Shown here in pieces: positions 9,527 to 20,262 of a stretch of 64,000 bases of DNA. A program made the translations under genes and the position numbers. The first letter of the stretch is position 1. Each line of letters opens with the position of its first letter. This stretch comes from Catonia carolina (taxonomy: Eukaryota; Arthropoda; Insecta; Hemiptera; Achilidae). A model generated the notes under the pieces. That model worked only from the letters and a program-made list of their open reading frames with translations. It was not told the origin of the DNA and searched no databases. The stretch covers positions 37,006,901 to 37,070,900 of the forward strand of contig JAQMRL010000004.1 of assembly GCA_035578175.1 (NCBI GenBank), in the 5' to 3' direction.

Positions 9527-10482
9527 GGGAACCCGGTTGTCAAAAAAGGACCATTTTTTTATTTTTGTTTATTTTATTCTACTGGATTTTCTGAATAAGC
9601 TGATGTACAATAAGTGACCTTTTGATATACGGTTTTATATTTTATTGATTCAGTTTTTTTTAGCTCTTTATTTGTTATCGGGAACTGTACATTATTGACA
9701 ACTACCCAATTTGATCGCTGCTTTTCGTTGTATTTTTAAAGTGGATTAGGCATGAGGTTGAACAGAGATCCCCAGTAGAGTTTGTTCATGGATGCTGTTA
9801 GCTCGTCACCATACAAAGTCGCTTGCCCAACCGGTGTTACTTAACAAATAATAGCGACTTCTTACCAACTGACTGATTGGGCTGGCTCGGAGGCCATTTT
9901 TTTAAAATTAACACCATTACTGTTTTTCAGGAATCTAACTAAAATTAAGTTGGATAACTTTTGATTCTTTTTGTTTAAAAATTTATTTTACTTTTTAATA
10001 TAAAGATAACATTTTACACATATTGTTGGCAGTCCTTTTGTTTATCTTAATTTCTTATTTATTTTACAACTGATTTTTTCTTACGAGTAAAGTTATCGTT
10101 TGTTTTCTTCATTTCTTAGTTTCCGAAAATTCAGTTTTTTCATACAAAAGGAACATTTTCTCAAAAACTATTAGATATATTGACTTGAGATTTTTAGGGT
10201 ACATTTATTACATAGGATTACACATTTTTTAATGACAGTTTTTGTTAAAAAAACTAGCTCAAACAGATTTTATAGTTACAAATAGGTTAATTTTTGGAAA
10301 TTATTGACAATGCCAAAGAAACTTTTTTTTCTGTTAAACTAAAAATTAAATTAACGAATTCTCCTGTTAAAATGTGTATCAAGATCTAATAAATCTGTGT
10401 AAAAAAATTCAGCCAATTATCTCAACCACAGGCTGAGAAAATGTTCCTTATGTTAGTATGGAGAAATTACAGACCGGGATCC
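9527..10482. mobile_element. TTAA-flanked MITE (piggyBac-like)
   Basis: TTAA at 9523-9526 and 10483-10486 flank a 956-bp segment. Its ends, GGGAACCCGGTTGT and (reverse strand) GGATCCCGGTCTGT, match at about 11 of 14 positions. TTAA targets with short TIRs are the hallmark of piggyBac. The interior is AT-rich with no transposase, so it would be a non-autonomous derivative. The ends do not match the classical piggyBac CCY start, so the superfamily is provisional. Confidence 0.5.
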
Positions 10483-10634
10483 TTAATAAAGGCAGTAGTT
10501 CTTTATAGGTTAGACCATTTCAAGTTACGACTCAATTGTGAATGAGTGAATACTATTAGTAAGTGTTATATACATGGTAACAAGTGCGTTAGAAAAAGGT
10601 CTTTGTACTGTAAATGGATGTAGGTAAAAAGCTA

Positions 10635-11415
10635 CCGGGTGATTTTTTAGTCCTGTTGCCCAATTGTTAATGTCTGGTAATTTTTTTCTAAGAAAGGGAT
10701 ATTTTGTTTTGTGACACAAAGTTGGTAGCCCTACTCAACCGGTATAGATACGACAGTTTGAGTTGATTCTCCTTGAGTTGCGTAAAATTTTGTACTGTTT
10801 CCAGTTGTGTTACGAACAGAATGTCTTTTACCCTAGAACAACGGGTTTTCATTCTTGAACAAAATTTTGCTACAAAATCGTATGCGAGTGTAAAAGAATC
10901 ATTTCAAATTAAATTTTTTGGTGTTCCTCCACTCTATTCTAGTCAATTTCTAGGCTAACTAACTGATTTTTAGAGGCAGGTATTGTTTGCAGCAGAAAAC
11001 GTAGTGGTCGACCAACTCTCTTGACAGATGACGTTAAGAGAATGTGAAAACAAGATTGCTCAATTCTCCATGGAAAAGTTTACAAAAACTTTCCTCGCAT
11101 GTTGATTTGTCATGTTCGAGTGCTCAGAAAGCTGCTAAAAAATTGAAATTGTATCCGTATCACATACGATTAGTTCTAGAGCTTCAGCCTCCAGATTTAA
11201 ACAAGAGATTGTTTTAGGATAAAAGACATTCTGTTCGTAACACGACCGGAAATGGCACAAAATTTTACACAGCTCAAGGAGAATCAACTCACACTGCCAT
11301 ATCCATACTGGTTGAGTAGGGCTACCAACTTAGTGTCACAAAACAAAATTTATTTTTTTTAGAAAAATATTACCAGACATTAACAATTGGGTAACAGGAC
11401 TAAAAAATCACTCTG
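10635..11415 (+). mobile_element. Tc1/mariner-type element with ~190-bp TIRs
   Basis: TA dinucleotides (10633-10634 and 11416-11417) flank inverted arms about 190 bp long (10635-10823 and 11231-11415). They start CCGGGTGATTTTTTAGTCC / CAGAGTGATTTTTTAGTCC and share GTTGGTAGCCCTACTCAACC and GTTACGAACAGAATGTC. Arms are roughly 85% alike by eye. About 400 bp lie between them and contain a decayed N-terminal transposase fragment. Size, TA target and content fit an internally deleted Tc1/mariner element. Confidence 0.85.
10821..11216 (+). pseudogene. Transposase N-terminal HTH region (DUF4817-like)
   Basis: The frame opens with MSFTLEQRVFILEQNFATKS followed by YASVKESFQ. This is the helix-turn-helix start characteristic of the DUF4817-type domain found at the N-terminus of many arthropod mariner-like transposases. 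After a shift it continues as SRKRSGRPTLLTDDVKR, then in another frame SSHVDLSCSSAQKAAKKL and LYPYHIRLVLELQPPD. All are recognisable blocks of the second HTH and linker. Stops and at least two frameshifts interrupt it, and the catalytic DDE region is absent. Confidence 0.75.
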
Positions 11416-11417
11416 TA

Positions 11418-12214
11418 TTATTTTGTAAAATCATTGTTTTACAATTCATTCAAACTTAGTGAAATTTCTAGGAATGTAAAACAAACACATTTTGGTCGTT
11501 GACCTAAACAACAAAAACGGGAAAAATAACATTCAAAAGTTAAACTGAATATTTTTGGGTGGAATATTTGACGAAAACATAAAAATCAGATTATCATTTT
11601 AATATTTGAACCTACAACCTACCAAACTGCGTACACGTGTATGGTTTTAACTTCAATCCTTTCAACCAGAACAGTAATTTGCTATACAATGCTTATTTAT
11701 CTAATGGTAATATTTTCACGCTTACTTCCTGCTATTTTTTTTTCATTTTTTCTTTGTTTTTATATAATCGTACACGCAGGTTACATTAGGTATCGTGCAC
11801 AGGTTGTTCCGGCAGATTTATCACCAATCATAACTTTATTAATTCTACTATATTTTAAGTTTTTCAAATCTTACAATATGTTAATATTTAAATAAAACCT
11901 AAAACAAATACTACAGAAAATAAAGTCTTAACGTATTGTGACTTCTAAGTAGGAAACGATTTTATAAGAAGAATTTAAGGAAAATATTCGCTAAAGAAAT
12001 AAGGAAATTTATACAAAAATGAAAATATTGTTTTATTATTTTAATTTTTATTGATTTTCTTTCTTAAAGTAGGTCTTTTTTTAATCTCATTTTAATAATG
12101 AATAGCGATTAAGTATATTGCACAAGTAAACACAATTTTTCATTTGCTTAGAAGAAAAATATTTATTTCATTGAACAATCAAACCGTACCTAATTAATTT
12201 TGGTTATTTAAAAA
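11418..12214. other. AT-rich DNA, nothing supported
   Basis: An 84-codon hydrophobic frame at 11641-11895 reflects T-rich composition. I see no homolog, no repeat partner and no promoter or splice context. Confidence 0.45.
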
Positions 12215-12289
12215 GGACTAGCATAGTGGACCCGTGCGAATAAATTCGCACAAAATTCCTCTAAAATTGCTGTTATATAAAACTTTACT
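12215..12289. repeat. Start of an unclassified repeat, with hairpin
   Basis: GGACTAGCATAGTGGACCCG leads into a GTGCGAAT-AA-ATTCGCAC hairpin (12234-12251). Sequences of the form ACTAGC...GACCCGTGCGAA...TTCGCAC begin a repeat type common in insect genomes. Its usual far end (TTATCAAAATCCGTTTGGTAG...AATATAGAT) can be seen at 13210-13315, so the element may span 12215-13315. Confidence 0.35.
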
Positions 12290-12600
12290 TAAGCCAATGT
12301 GAGTGTACGGTTGTCAAATCTATGGTTCATCAAAACGATCAGTCATAGCTAAACTCCAACGGTTTCAGTCAAAAGTGCTTCGTACGCTAGTCAACGCTCC
12401 ATTTTTTGTGTCAATCACCCACTTCACTCGGATCTAAAAATCCCATTTGTTAATGACACCATACACAAAATGTATCAACGCTTTAGATTAATATTACTTA
12501 ACACTCTAACCCATTGATTCGGGAACTAAGTTCTCCACATTTACCAGGCAATCCATATCTTTGGCTTAGCAGGAGATGGAGGGTAGACTTGGGTTAACTT
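12290..12600 (+). pseudogene. Jockey-type LINE, ORF2 C-terminus
   Basis: Frame 1 reads VYGCQIYGSSKRSVIAKLQR followed by FQSKVLRTLVNAPFFVS. This is the diagnostic Jockey block (YG.Q.WG.A....I..LQR.QSK.LR..VNAP...). After a one-base shift near 12415 it continues LHSDLKIPFVNDTIHKMYQR, matching the L..DL.IP.V...I......R region. A degraded stretch ends near SRRWRVDLG, where Jockey proteins usually finish. Contains an in-frame TGA before VYG. Confidence 0.75.
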
Positions 12601-13384
12601 CATTCAATACAGTACAAATATAATCACGCTTAATAGAAACATTAAAAAAATAATTAAACTTACTATTATTAACTGAATACTTTTAATGATTAAATTGTGA
12701 AAAGGCTAACTGTAGCTATTAACTGCGGGCGTCCTACTAATGAGTGGTGTCCTTATTTAACGTGTAACGTCATTTTTAAAAAATGTATACAATGCGCACA
12801 TTTTGTTGGTTGTGCAACACCGCGCAGTTGTAAATAAAATTAAATAAAGTGAAAAAACAAAAAAAGTTAACAACTAACTTAACCGTTCTTAGAAGAACGG
12901 TGAGTAACGGCTAAAGCACAGTAGTACGATAGTTTCGTCCTGAAAGAACGGTTAAACTAAAGCAACGTTAATATAATGTCTACCAACTGAGTGTGTTCTG
13001 CGATGAGAAGAGAGGTGCACATATTTATCCTGTATGCTTATGGAATGAATCTGTATGCTACGGAGGGATGAAGTGGGAGATCCGCATTACATTTCGTTGT
13101 AAATGAAATTTAATCTTTTCATTCCATAAAATGTAGCTCATATTAGCATAAAATTCAAGTTTAGAACTTTAGGGCAAATCAGGAAAAAATACTCTTAAAG
13201 CCATGCAAAAATTATCAAAATCCGTTTGGTAGAGCTCTGTAATTAGAGTTAATAGAATTCCCTTGTAAAATATATTGGAAGCGATTTTACGTTTTAAATA
13301 TTATAATATAGATATGTACACAAACAATTTAATGTTTTGGTGTATTTATCTAACCAGTGAGTGGTAATATACTTTGTTCGTTAT
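12601..13384. other. Unassigned, with short inverted repeats
   Basis: TTAACCGTTCTTAGAAGAACGG at about 12878-12900 forms a local hairpin, and its stem recurs as AAGAACGGTTAA at about 12943. The GC content rises slightly around 12960-13080. The distal end may belong to the repeat starting at 12215. No protein frame is visible. Confidence 0.35.
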
Positions 13385-14084
13385 TGTAAATCGTCTTGTA
13401 AAAAAGTTAATGTACTACACAAAATTAATAGGTTCAAAAGCTTTTCTTGTAAATCGTCATGTAAAAAAGTTAATGCACTTTACTGAATTAATAGGTTCAA
13501 AAGCTTTTCTTGTAAATCATCATGTAAAAAAGTTAATGTAGCCTACAGCACAAAATTAATGGGTTCAAAAGCTTTTCTTGTAAATCGTCATGTAAAAAAG
13601 TTAATATACTACACAAAATTGATAGGTTCAAAAGCTTTTCTTGTAAATTGTCATGTAAAAAAGTTAATGTACTGCAAAAAATTAATAGGTCCAAAAGCTT
13701 TTCTTGTAAATCGTCATGTGAAAAAGTTAATGTACCATACAAAATTAATAGGTTCAAAAGCTTTTCTTGTAAATCGTCATGTAAAAAAGTTAATATACTA
13801 CACAAAATTGATAGGTTCAAAAGCTTTTCTTGTAAATTGTCATGTAAAAAAGTTAATGTACTGCAAAAAATTAATAGGTCCAAAAGCTTTTCTTGTAAAT
13901 CGTCATGTGAAAAAGTTAATGTACCATACAAAATTAATAGGTTCAAAAGCTTTTCTTGTAAATCGTCATGTAAAAAAGTTAATGTACTATACAAAATTAA
14001 TAGGTTCAAAAGCGTTTCTTGTAAATCGTCATGTTAAAAAGTTAATGCACTATACAAAATTAATAGGTTCAAAAGATTTTCGGT
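13385..14084 (+). repeat. 63-bp minisatellite, about 11 units
   Basis: GGTTCAAAAGCTTTTCTTGT recurs at 13431, 13494, 13562, 13625, 13688, 13751, 13814, 13877, 13940, 14003 and 14066. The step is 63 bp, except one 68-bp unit (13494-13561). Units contain AAATCGTCATGTAAAAAAGTTAATG. Because 63 is divisible by three, stop-free frames of 130-175 codons appear on both strands, and these are artefacts. Three variant units form a 189-bp higher-order repeat present twice, apparently identical (13562-13750 and 13751-13939). Confidence 0.95.
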
Positions 14085-14224
14085 GAGCGCTCGTCAACGA
14101 TGCACTTGCACCAGAAACCGAAATCAAAGGTTCCCGGAAGCACTTACAGAGAGGCGTGCGATAAATTATAAATCATATACATCAATATCGCAATAACATT
14201 GATCAGTTAAGAAAAGTTTGCGTT

Positions 14225-14284
14225 AATTCAAAATCGAACTATTCAATAATTAAAAAAAATTATTGAATAGTTCGATTTGGAATT
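14225..14284. repeat. 27-nt-stem hairpin
   Basis: Arms 14225-14251 and 14258-14284 are complementary with one mismatch, around a 6-A loop. The inner 20 bp (AATCGAACTATTCAATAATT) are perfect. It may be the core of a fold-back element or a hairpin transcript. Nothing else in the window matches it. Confidence 0.8.
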
Positions 14285-15091
14285 TGATTTGGTTGCTTAG
14301 GCCGCCCCCTTACAGTTCCTCAGGATGACCCGCCTTCTTATGTCAAAGCACTACACGGCCTTACTGCGAGGGCTAAATTCAGTTAACTGATTTCAGGCTC
14401 AACTCATGGTCACACCATTTTTCAACAACAACAATTTCTCTCATTTTTAAATTTAATAATGAAACATTCTACGTAATTTTCAAACACAATATTTATCCGG
14501 AAACTACTTCAAATAATATTATCATTCTAACACTTCATTTAAAACAAAATAAGCGTAGAAACAGTTGTTCAATTTTAAAACGCGCATTCGTAATTGATTT
14601 ACATAGAAATATTGAAACAAAAAATAAATAGCAAAACAGATTAAAACCAGACAGACAATTAAAACTATTCACGTGTTCACAACGTAAGGCGGCATTTTAG
14701 TCGAGTTCTAAACCTTAGGATTACTTGCAGTTTTAATTATCTGCATTATTTAATCGTTCAATTTAAAAACTTGTGTTCTACACGTGAAACTAACAAGTCT
14801 AAGAAGATTTTATTGCTTGGAAACTATCTGCCAACGGACGAATTCCGAAACGGTATCCAAATTTAAAATCATGTGGTACATTACAAAACGGTAACTCAAG
14901 TACCAATTGATAACACAATATTAATTAAGAGTACTCGAACTTCTAAAGGACTTTTAAATACAAGTATTACTGACATCATCAAATAGGTAAATGAATATTA
15001 CTTAACATTTAATAATACTAAATTATGTGTTTTAATATGAATGACATACACAGGAATTATTTCGGTTTTAAGCTCTTAGGTGTACTACAGA
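14285..15091. other. Nothing recognised
   Basis: A slightly GC-richer patch around 14295-14380 (AGGCCGCCCCCTTACAG, CACTACACGGCCTTACTG) has no frame or repeat partner. The remainder is AT-rich. Confidence 0.4.
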
Positions 15092-15093
15092 AA

Positions 15094-15151
<58 letters not shown>
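15092..15151. repeat. (TA)n microsatellite
   Basis: About 60 bp of AT dinucleotides with one C interruption. Confidence 0.95.
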
Positions 15152-15153
<2 letters not shown>

Positions 15154-15282
15154 AGTTCTTGTTTAGCCACAATTGACCACATAAGTCAATTTGGAAGCTT
15201 TTAGTCTCTTTTTGGAGTGATATTCTCTCATATTCTGTGCACGCTTCTGTTTGGCTGCTTCTGAAAATTCTCTCTTCTTATA

Positions 15283-15540
15283 CGAGGTGTGGCTATTAAA
15301 TAACGAGATTGACGTTGTAAAAATTTTTATTTTATTCATAATCACTTATTGTCACCTTCAATGTACACTCCTTCTCTATCCCTACAACGCTCCATGTGAA
15401 TTTTCCATTGTTGGCAACAGTGCTGGAAGTCATCACTTCCAGCATCTTCTGTTAGCTCCTTCAGGACACGTGCCGCTTTCTCTTTTACTGCTTACACAGG
15501 CTCAAATCTTGTCCCTTTTAATGCAGATTTCATCTTAGGG
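15283..15540 (-). mobile_element. mariner-type transposase C-terminus plus TIR
   Basis: Minus-strand frame (stop TGA at 15342-15344) reads MKSALKGTRFEPV, a TAA, AVKEKAARVLKELTEDAGSD, then DFQHCCQQWKIHMERCRDRE and GVYIEGDNK. This matches the end of mariner transposases that finish with W..R...CI...G.YFEGDN. Downstream, CGAGGTGTGGCTATTAAATA beside a TA at 15281-15282 looks like the terminal repeat. Apart from the TAA the 60 codons are open. The catalytic domain is missing, since the homology stops at about 15540. Confidence 0.75.
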
Positions 15541-16514
15541 TTGGGTATAATATTCAATATAATAGTAAGCCGTTGCCAAAATTTTATAGGAGGGGAAATA
15601 TCGCTTGTGCTCCAAGGCGGATACACGTGGGAAAGTCCGTTGCTTTCATCAATATTACCTTAGATTAAAGAAAAACACCCATTAATATATACCTAAAATT
15701 TATAATTTCTTATCTCTAAAATGAAGTAATTGAAAAATTTAAAAATGGAATTTTTTTATAAAATTAAAAGTAGTTGAACTTTATACCTAGATTTCATAAA
15801 TAATGTATTAATGTATTACAAATTATTATTAATTTCTGTTTTATTACGAATTAATCTTTGATTCCACTTAATAAAAATTTAAATTACATAGGCCTACTTC
15901 CCTTTTAAAGTTACACAAATTCTGATGTTAAAACTCTCAAAATTATTAGTTGAATAATCGTTTTAAAGTGTTAAAATAATTAGTTTATAATTTTAATAAA
16001 TTTAGCCACTTTAATAAAGATTAAAAACTATATTGTAACTATAAAAATTTAAAGGCACTAATATCAAAATTTCTCCATGATCACCACACAGAGCGGTGGT
16101 TAATAACGTCATGATAGTCAACTTCCGGAACGGATACAAGCCGCACGAAGAAGAATGTCCGAACACTTAAGACGATTAAATTTTATTGTAGCAGTACTTA
16201 ATTATGAAAACTTAAAATTATATTAATTTGTACTCAGTTTTGTTACTACTATGATGAACTTCTGCATTTCTTGTTGACAACTGTGTACATCCAATATCTA
16301 CCTGAGGACTGGGAAAATGGCATTGACAAATAAAGTATCAGATAAACTACAACTTGCACAAATATCAATGGAATCAACCATACGATACATGCCATATTAT
16401 AATATACGTATTAGGACTTTTTTCAATATCAGTCATTTTTCCAATTGACGAATATTATAATTTTAAATATCAACCTCTTATTTTTCACTGTGGTTTTCTT
16501 AAGTTGTTATTTTA
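15541..16514. other. AT-rich DNA, nothing recognised
   Basis: Small GC-richer patches (around 15595-15645 and 16075-16155) lack frames or repeat partners. Confidence 0.4.
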
Positions 16515-16672
16515 AGTCGCATCAACATCATGGTTATTAGGGACTACTTTGAGGTATGAAGCAATGGGTTTTGACATGTAATAATATTCTCGACCCTCGC
16601 CGGGAATCGAACACCAGCCTTTACTCTTGGTAGGCTAGCATGCTAACCACTACGCCAAGGAGGCGGCATACG
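16515..16672 (-). mobile_element. SINE family B
   Basis: Read on the minus strand it starts GCCGCCTCCTTGGCGTAGTG (A-box TGGCGTAGTGG), carries a diverged B-box (GGTGTTCGATTCCCGG), and ends with the family B tail (GTCGCATCAACATCATGGTT on the plus strand, TTAGGGACTACTTT). Possible target duplication GTGGTTTT at both ends. Related copies: 26595, 56628, 62147. Confidence 0.8.
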
Positions 16673-17024
16673 GTGGTTTTTAATAGAAGACGTAAATAAA
16701 AGGCATTTTTTTTCTTTTATACTTTCCCTAAATCCAACCGTTTAGGATCAACAGCCACTCAAATTGAACTAAAATATTAATTTCCACAATTAACTGGTGT
16801 GTGGTAATCCTCCAGGTTACTTAAAATGTTGATGTAGAATCGAAGTAGGAATAAACCGTTTTACTACTATCTGGACAGTTTAATAGAAATCTCTAAAAAA
16901 ACCGGATAACGATATTCATCTGCGGTTTTCATTTATTCAGATCAGTAGGTTTTCACTTAAAATTTTAGATCAACATCAACTATTATATGACCATAATCCT
17001 ATATACTTTCTCTTAATCTCTAAT
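16673..17024. other. Nothing recognised
   Basis: AT-rich with no shared repeat or frame. Confidence 0.45.
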
Positions 17025-17172
17025 GTGTATACGTTGCAATCCATTCAATTCAAGAACAAAAAGCAACCCCGACCTAAAAATATGAGGATGATTTATGAGG
17101 TAAGATGAGGATAAAAATCAGCTGTTAAACAGCTGATTCGCGGCGGTGACTTTACCACTAAACCAATCAAGT
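17025..17172 (-). mobile_element. SINE family C, internally deleted
   Basis: The 3' body end (GTATACGTTGCAATCCATTC, GAGGATGATTTATGAGG) is joined directly to the head (AATCAGCTGTTAAACAGCTG, GCGGCGGTGACTTTACCACT). The central 150 bp containing CACCGGTAACC are missing. The join may reflect template switching. Confidence 0.7.
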
Positions 17173-17203
17173 GTTTTTTAAAATTACTTTTATCCCTATT
17201 GTG

Positions 17204-17446
17204 TGAGCACGATGCAATCTGTTCAATTCAGAACAATAAGCAACCCCATGTACCCAAAAAAATTAGGATGATGTGTATGACGTGTAATGAGGTGTAATTT
17301 GTGCAGACCCAGGCCAACCATTCCTGAGAGAGTATGGTTAATTGAACCCCAACCATCAAAGTACACCGGTAACCACAGTCTAGTATTCAAATCCGTATAA
17401 AAGTAACTACCTTTACTAGGATTTGAACTACGAACCTTCTTCTCTA
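17204..17446 (-). mobile_element. SINE family C, head-truncated
   Basis: Body landmarks GATGCAATCTGTTCAATTC, CCATTCCTGAGAGAGTATGG, CATCAAAGTACACCGGTAACC and the inverted B-box GGATTTGAACT are present. The A-box end is lost. It sits 30 bp from another family C copy in the same orientation. Confidence 0.75.
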
Positions 17447-18358
17447 AAAAGACCAATAAAGTAGGTTATAAATCCTGTTAGAAATAAGAAATTTCAAACA
17501 GAAGAAAGCTGATAACGAAAGTCATGAATATCGCTGAATAGTTCAATAGTTACGAAATTCTTATTTAAATAGAAGTTTTTATTGTAAAAATAACATGTCA
17601 TTTTTAAAATTAAAGTTCCTTATTATCACTTGTAGAAAATAAGAAGTGATGAATATCAATCGATAAAATCCTATATTTTCAGGCATCACCGAAATAAAAA
17701 AAAAAATTATATTTAGAAACCATGTTACATTAACAAACAAGCTTTTGAATGAATTATGCCTTGGAATGTTTGCGATAATTCAAATTGCATTTTTTTGTAC
17801 GCAAAAAACTATCAGACAATACGTAATATAGTTAAATTTGTTAACACAAGTAATTATCTTTTTTTACTAATTTTTGAATTTGAATGCAGTTAGTCGATGT
17901 AGAATGAAGGCCAGATATACATGTATCTGATAAAGTGAAACAGTTTAAGTTGTATAACATATCCCTGATATTTCTTTTCAAGTTTGCGTTTTACACTACA
18001 ACTCGTAACCTATACGGCAGTCCTTACTGCTAAATAAATTGTGAGACTTAAATCGAAAGCCTATTTAGTACGTGCTTTATAACGAACTAACCTAACCCGA
18101 GTTAACCTTCAAACGTTATTAAATTTTTTATTAACCTTATTCAACGATCAATGAAACAAAAAAGGCTAACTAAATAAATAATAAATACATATTCGATTAC
18201 ATTTTTATTGAATGAATTATATATCAAGTGTCATTCGTCGAAACAAAACTTGACTCTGTGATAAGAATGTAACAGTCAATTTATAACACGGTCTTTGGGA
18301 ATTTTTGTTGAAATCAATTTTAAGAATGTTTTTTATAAGTTATTATACCTCATTTTTT
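17447..18358. other. AT-rich DNA, nothing recognised
   Basis: No supported frame, and no match to the other repeats of the window. Confidence 0.45.
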
Positions 18359-18512
18359 GCCCATAACAGGCAGGTGGAGTGTTAAATTATTTGCACTCGA
18401 TCTGCTATTTCCAAGGCTAAAAAAATAGTTATGTTTCCTATCACGTGGTCAGCCACGTGATAATTAAATTAATTGAAGAGGTAGAGGTGTAAAAGACACT
18501 ACTCAGAGTTAG
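18359..18512 (+). mobile_element. SINE family D, 5' part
   Basis: GCCCATAACAGGCAGGTGGAGTGTT through TATCACGTGGTCAGCC and GAAGAGGTAGAGGTGTAAAAG matches the first 150 bp of family D. The match stops at CAGAGTTA, so the reading-frame half is absent. Confidence 0.8.
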
Positions 18513-19428
18513 GCCTAAATAAGTTTAAAGTTTACATTAATGCCATTTTTTTAGCTCAAAATTTTTTTAGGATTTTATTTTACGACAGTTAAAGTGTTAA
18601 ATAATTAAGAATTATTAAGTAAGATTTATAATAAGAAATTAACATACTAAGATACAATATATAATGTTTTTCTTTAATTTATGTAGCACTGTACACATTG
18701 CGCAACTTTTAGATGTGATCACTTTAACATTTATTGGTATGAGAAGAGGATTTCATTAAAGCCTTTCCTTGGTACATGAATTTAAAAAAAATCTGATAAG
18801 TTGTGTTAACAGTATAGCTTTAACGGTAATTAACTACCATATATACGCAACAATCTAGCTACTTCAGCAGTCAAAGATGAAATTAGAAAATTTCCTATCG
18901 TATGAAAAAAGGTATAATCACACGATAAAAATTTGGCTATAAATTTACGGGATAACGATGGTACAATGTGAAGACTAACTAACAAAAAGGCATCCAACAG
19001 ACTTTTCGTTAAGAAAATTAAATTACTACTTCTCTAACTTTCAGATCACCTCGATTAATTTGGAATTCGGTAAATTTGTTCTTTAGGGTTTGAACAGAAA
19101 TACTAAAGCATTTTCGTTTAATACTAAAGATTCTCGTAATTTTTATTAATTCTTATTTTATCTTTGTTGTATTTTTATACCTATGTATTTTTGTTAATAT
19201 TGTTTAGCCTATACGAGTATGTTGCAAAATCTTTGACATTGTATTTACATGGATGGTATCTTCCATCACAGCCTTTGTTACAGGAGATACCTAGTTCCAC
19301 ATTCTATATAAAATTCCATTTTGTTTAATTTAATTTAATTGTTTTTAATTTAAGGTGTATAGTGTTATTTCTTTCAGATTACATTTTGTATACTGATTTA
19401 TTTATTTTCCTTATGTTGTATTATAATA
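18513..19428. other. AT-rich DNA, nothing recognised
   Basis: No frame or shared repeat. One run of ATTTAATTTAATTG near 19330 is simple sequence. Confidence 0.45.
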
Positions 19429-19555
19429 AAGTAAAATCTCTCTATTGCGGAAATCTCTCTTTAGCGGCATTATTTGCCGACCCCGAACCTTTCGTATATG
19501 CGGTAATGTATTTCACTCTCTTTTTAGCGGGATAAAAATCTCTCTATAGCGGCTA

Positions 19556-19885
19556 AACAATTTCTTCAGGATTTGGATTTAGACGCCTATGTAGGGTCAG
19601 ACAATGACTTAGACACTTCAGCAGATGCCGGCGATGATGCAATAATCGAAAATATCTTAGCCCAAAACAACAAGGAAGAAAGTGAAGATGACGATGAAAT
19701 GGAAACAGAAATAGTGCCCCTTCAAGTAAACAGGCACTAGACGCTATTCGTATTGTTTCCACGTACTGTTATTGCCACAATGTAGATGAAAATTTACAAG
19801 TTTTAAACTTTAAAAATAAGATTGAAGACATTTTTTATGAATTGAAAATCAAACAAACAAAATTTACAACTTATTTTACGAAATG
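19556..19885 (+). pseudogene. Tigger-type transposase, C-terminal fragment
   Basis: The frame begins inside the left sub-terminal region and reads QFLQDLDLDAYVGSDNDLDT, then a strongly acidic stretch (EESEDDDEMETEIV) to a stop. After a one-base shift near 19725 it continues KQALDAIRIVSTYCYCHNVD and ENLQVLNFKNKIEDIFYEL, ending at TGA near 19884. An acidic linker followed by an 'ALDAIR...L..Q..ED' helical tail is typical of pogo/Tigger/jerky transposases. The CENP-B-like DNA-binding and DDE domains are absent. Confidence 0.65.
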
Positions 19886-20109
19886 AAATGTGCTTTATAG
19901 TCATTGTTTCATTAACAACAAAGAAATATAAATACTGTACTGCTTTTTTGTGTTTGGGTAGCCTATGTTTTATGAGATTTTAATTGTATAAAATATGTCT
20001 ATTACTGTTCAGTGAAAAACGAGTTTCAGTACTAATTAATTTTAGGCTATTACGGTATGTACTGTATGCATGAATTTTGAAAAAAATTCAATATGATAAG
20101 TGAAATTCT

Positions 20110-20262
20110 ATTGTTCAAAATTAGTGACACAACATCTAATTAAACCAGCTGTTTGTATCCAAATTTCTTGTTAACTTAATAACCTACATTTTAGGTAAGT
20201 AATTTAAATATCTCACTGTATTAAAGTAATCTACTGTATTAAACATTCGTCATAAAGTAATT
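20110..20262 (+). repeat. Internal Tigger segment, duplicated at 21100
   Basis: AAAATTAGTGACACAACATC through AACATTCGTCATAAAGTA recurs at 21100-21236 with an 11-bp deletion and one or two substitutions. Confidence 0.85.

Noticed and set aside
11641..11895. 84-codon hydrophobic frame as a membrane peptide
   Set aside because: Hydrophobicity follows from T-rich sequence. Nothing else supports expression.
13385..14084. CRISPR-like array
   Set aside because: Units are contiguous near-identical 63-mers without distinct spacers, and the genome is eukaryotic.
13533..14086. Long open frames on both strands (129-175 codons)
   Set aside because: They are by-products of a 63-bp tandem repeat whose period is a multiple of three. 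The same sequence is open in several frames at once.
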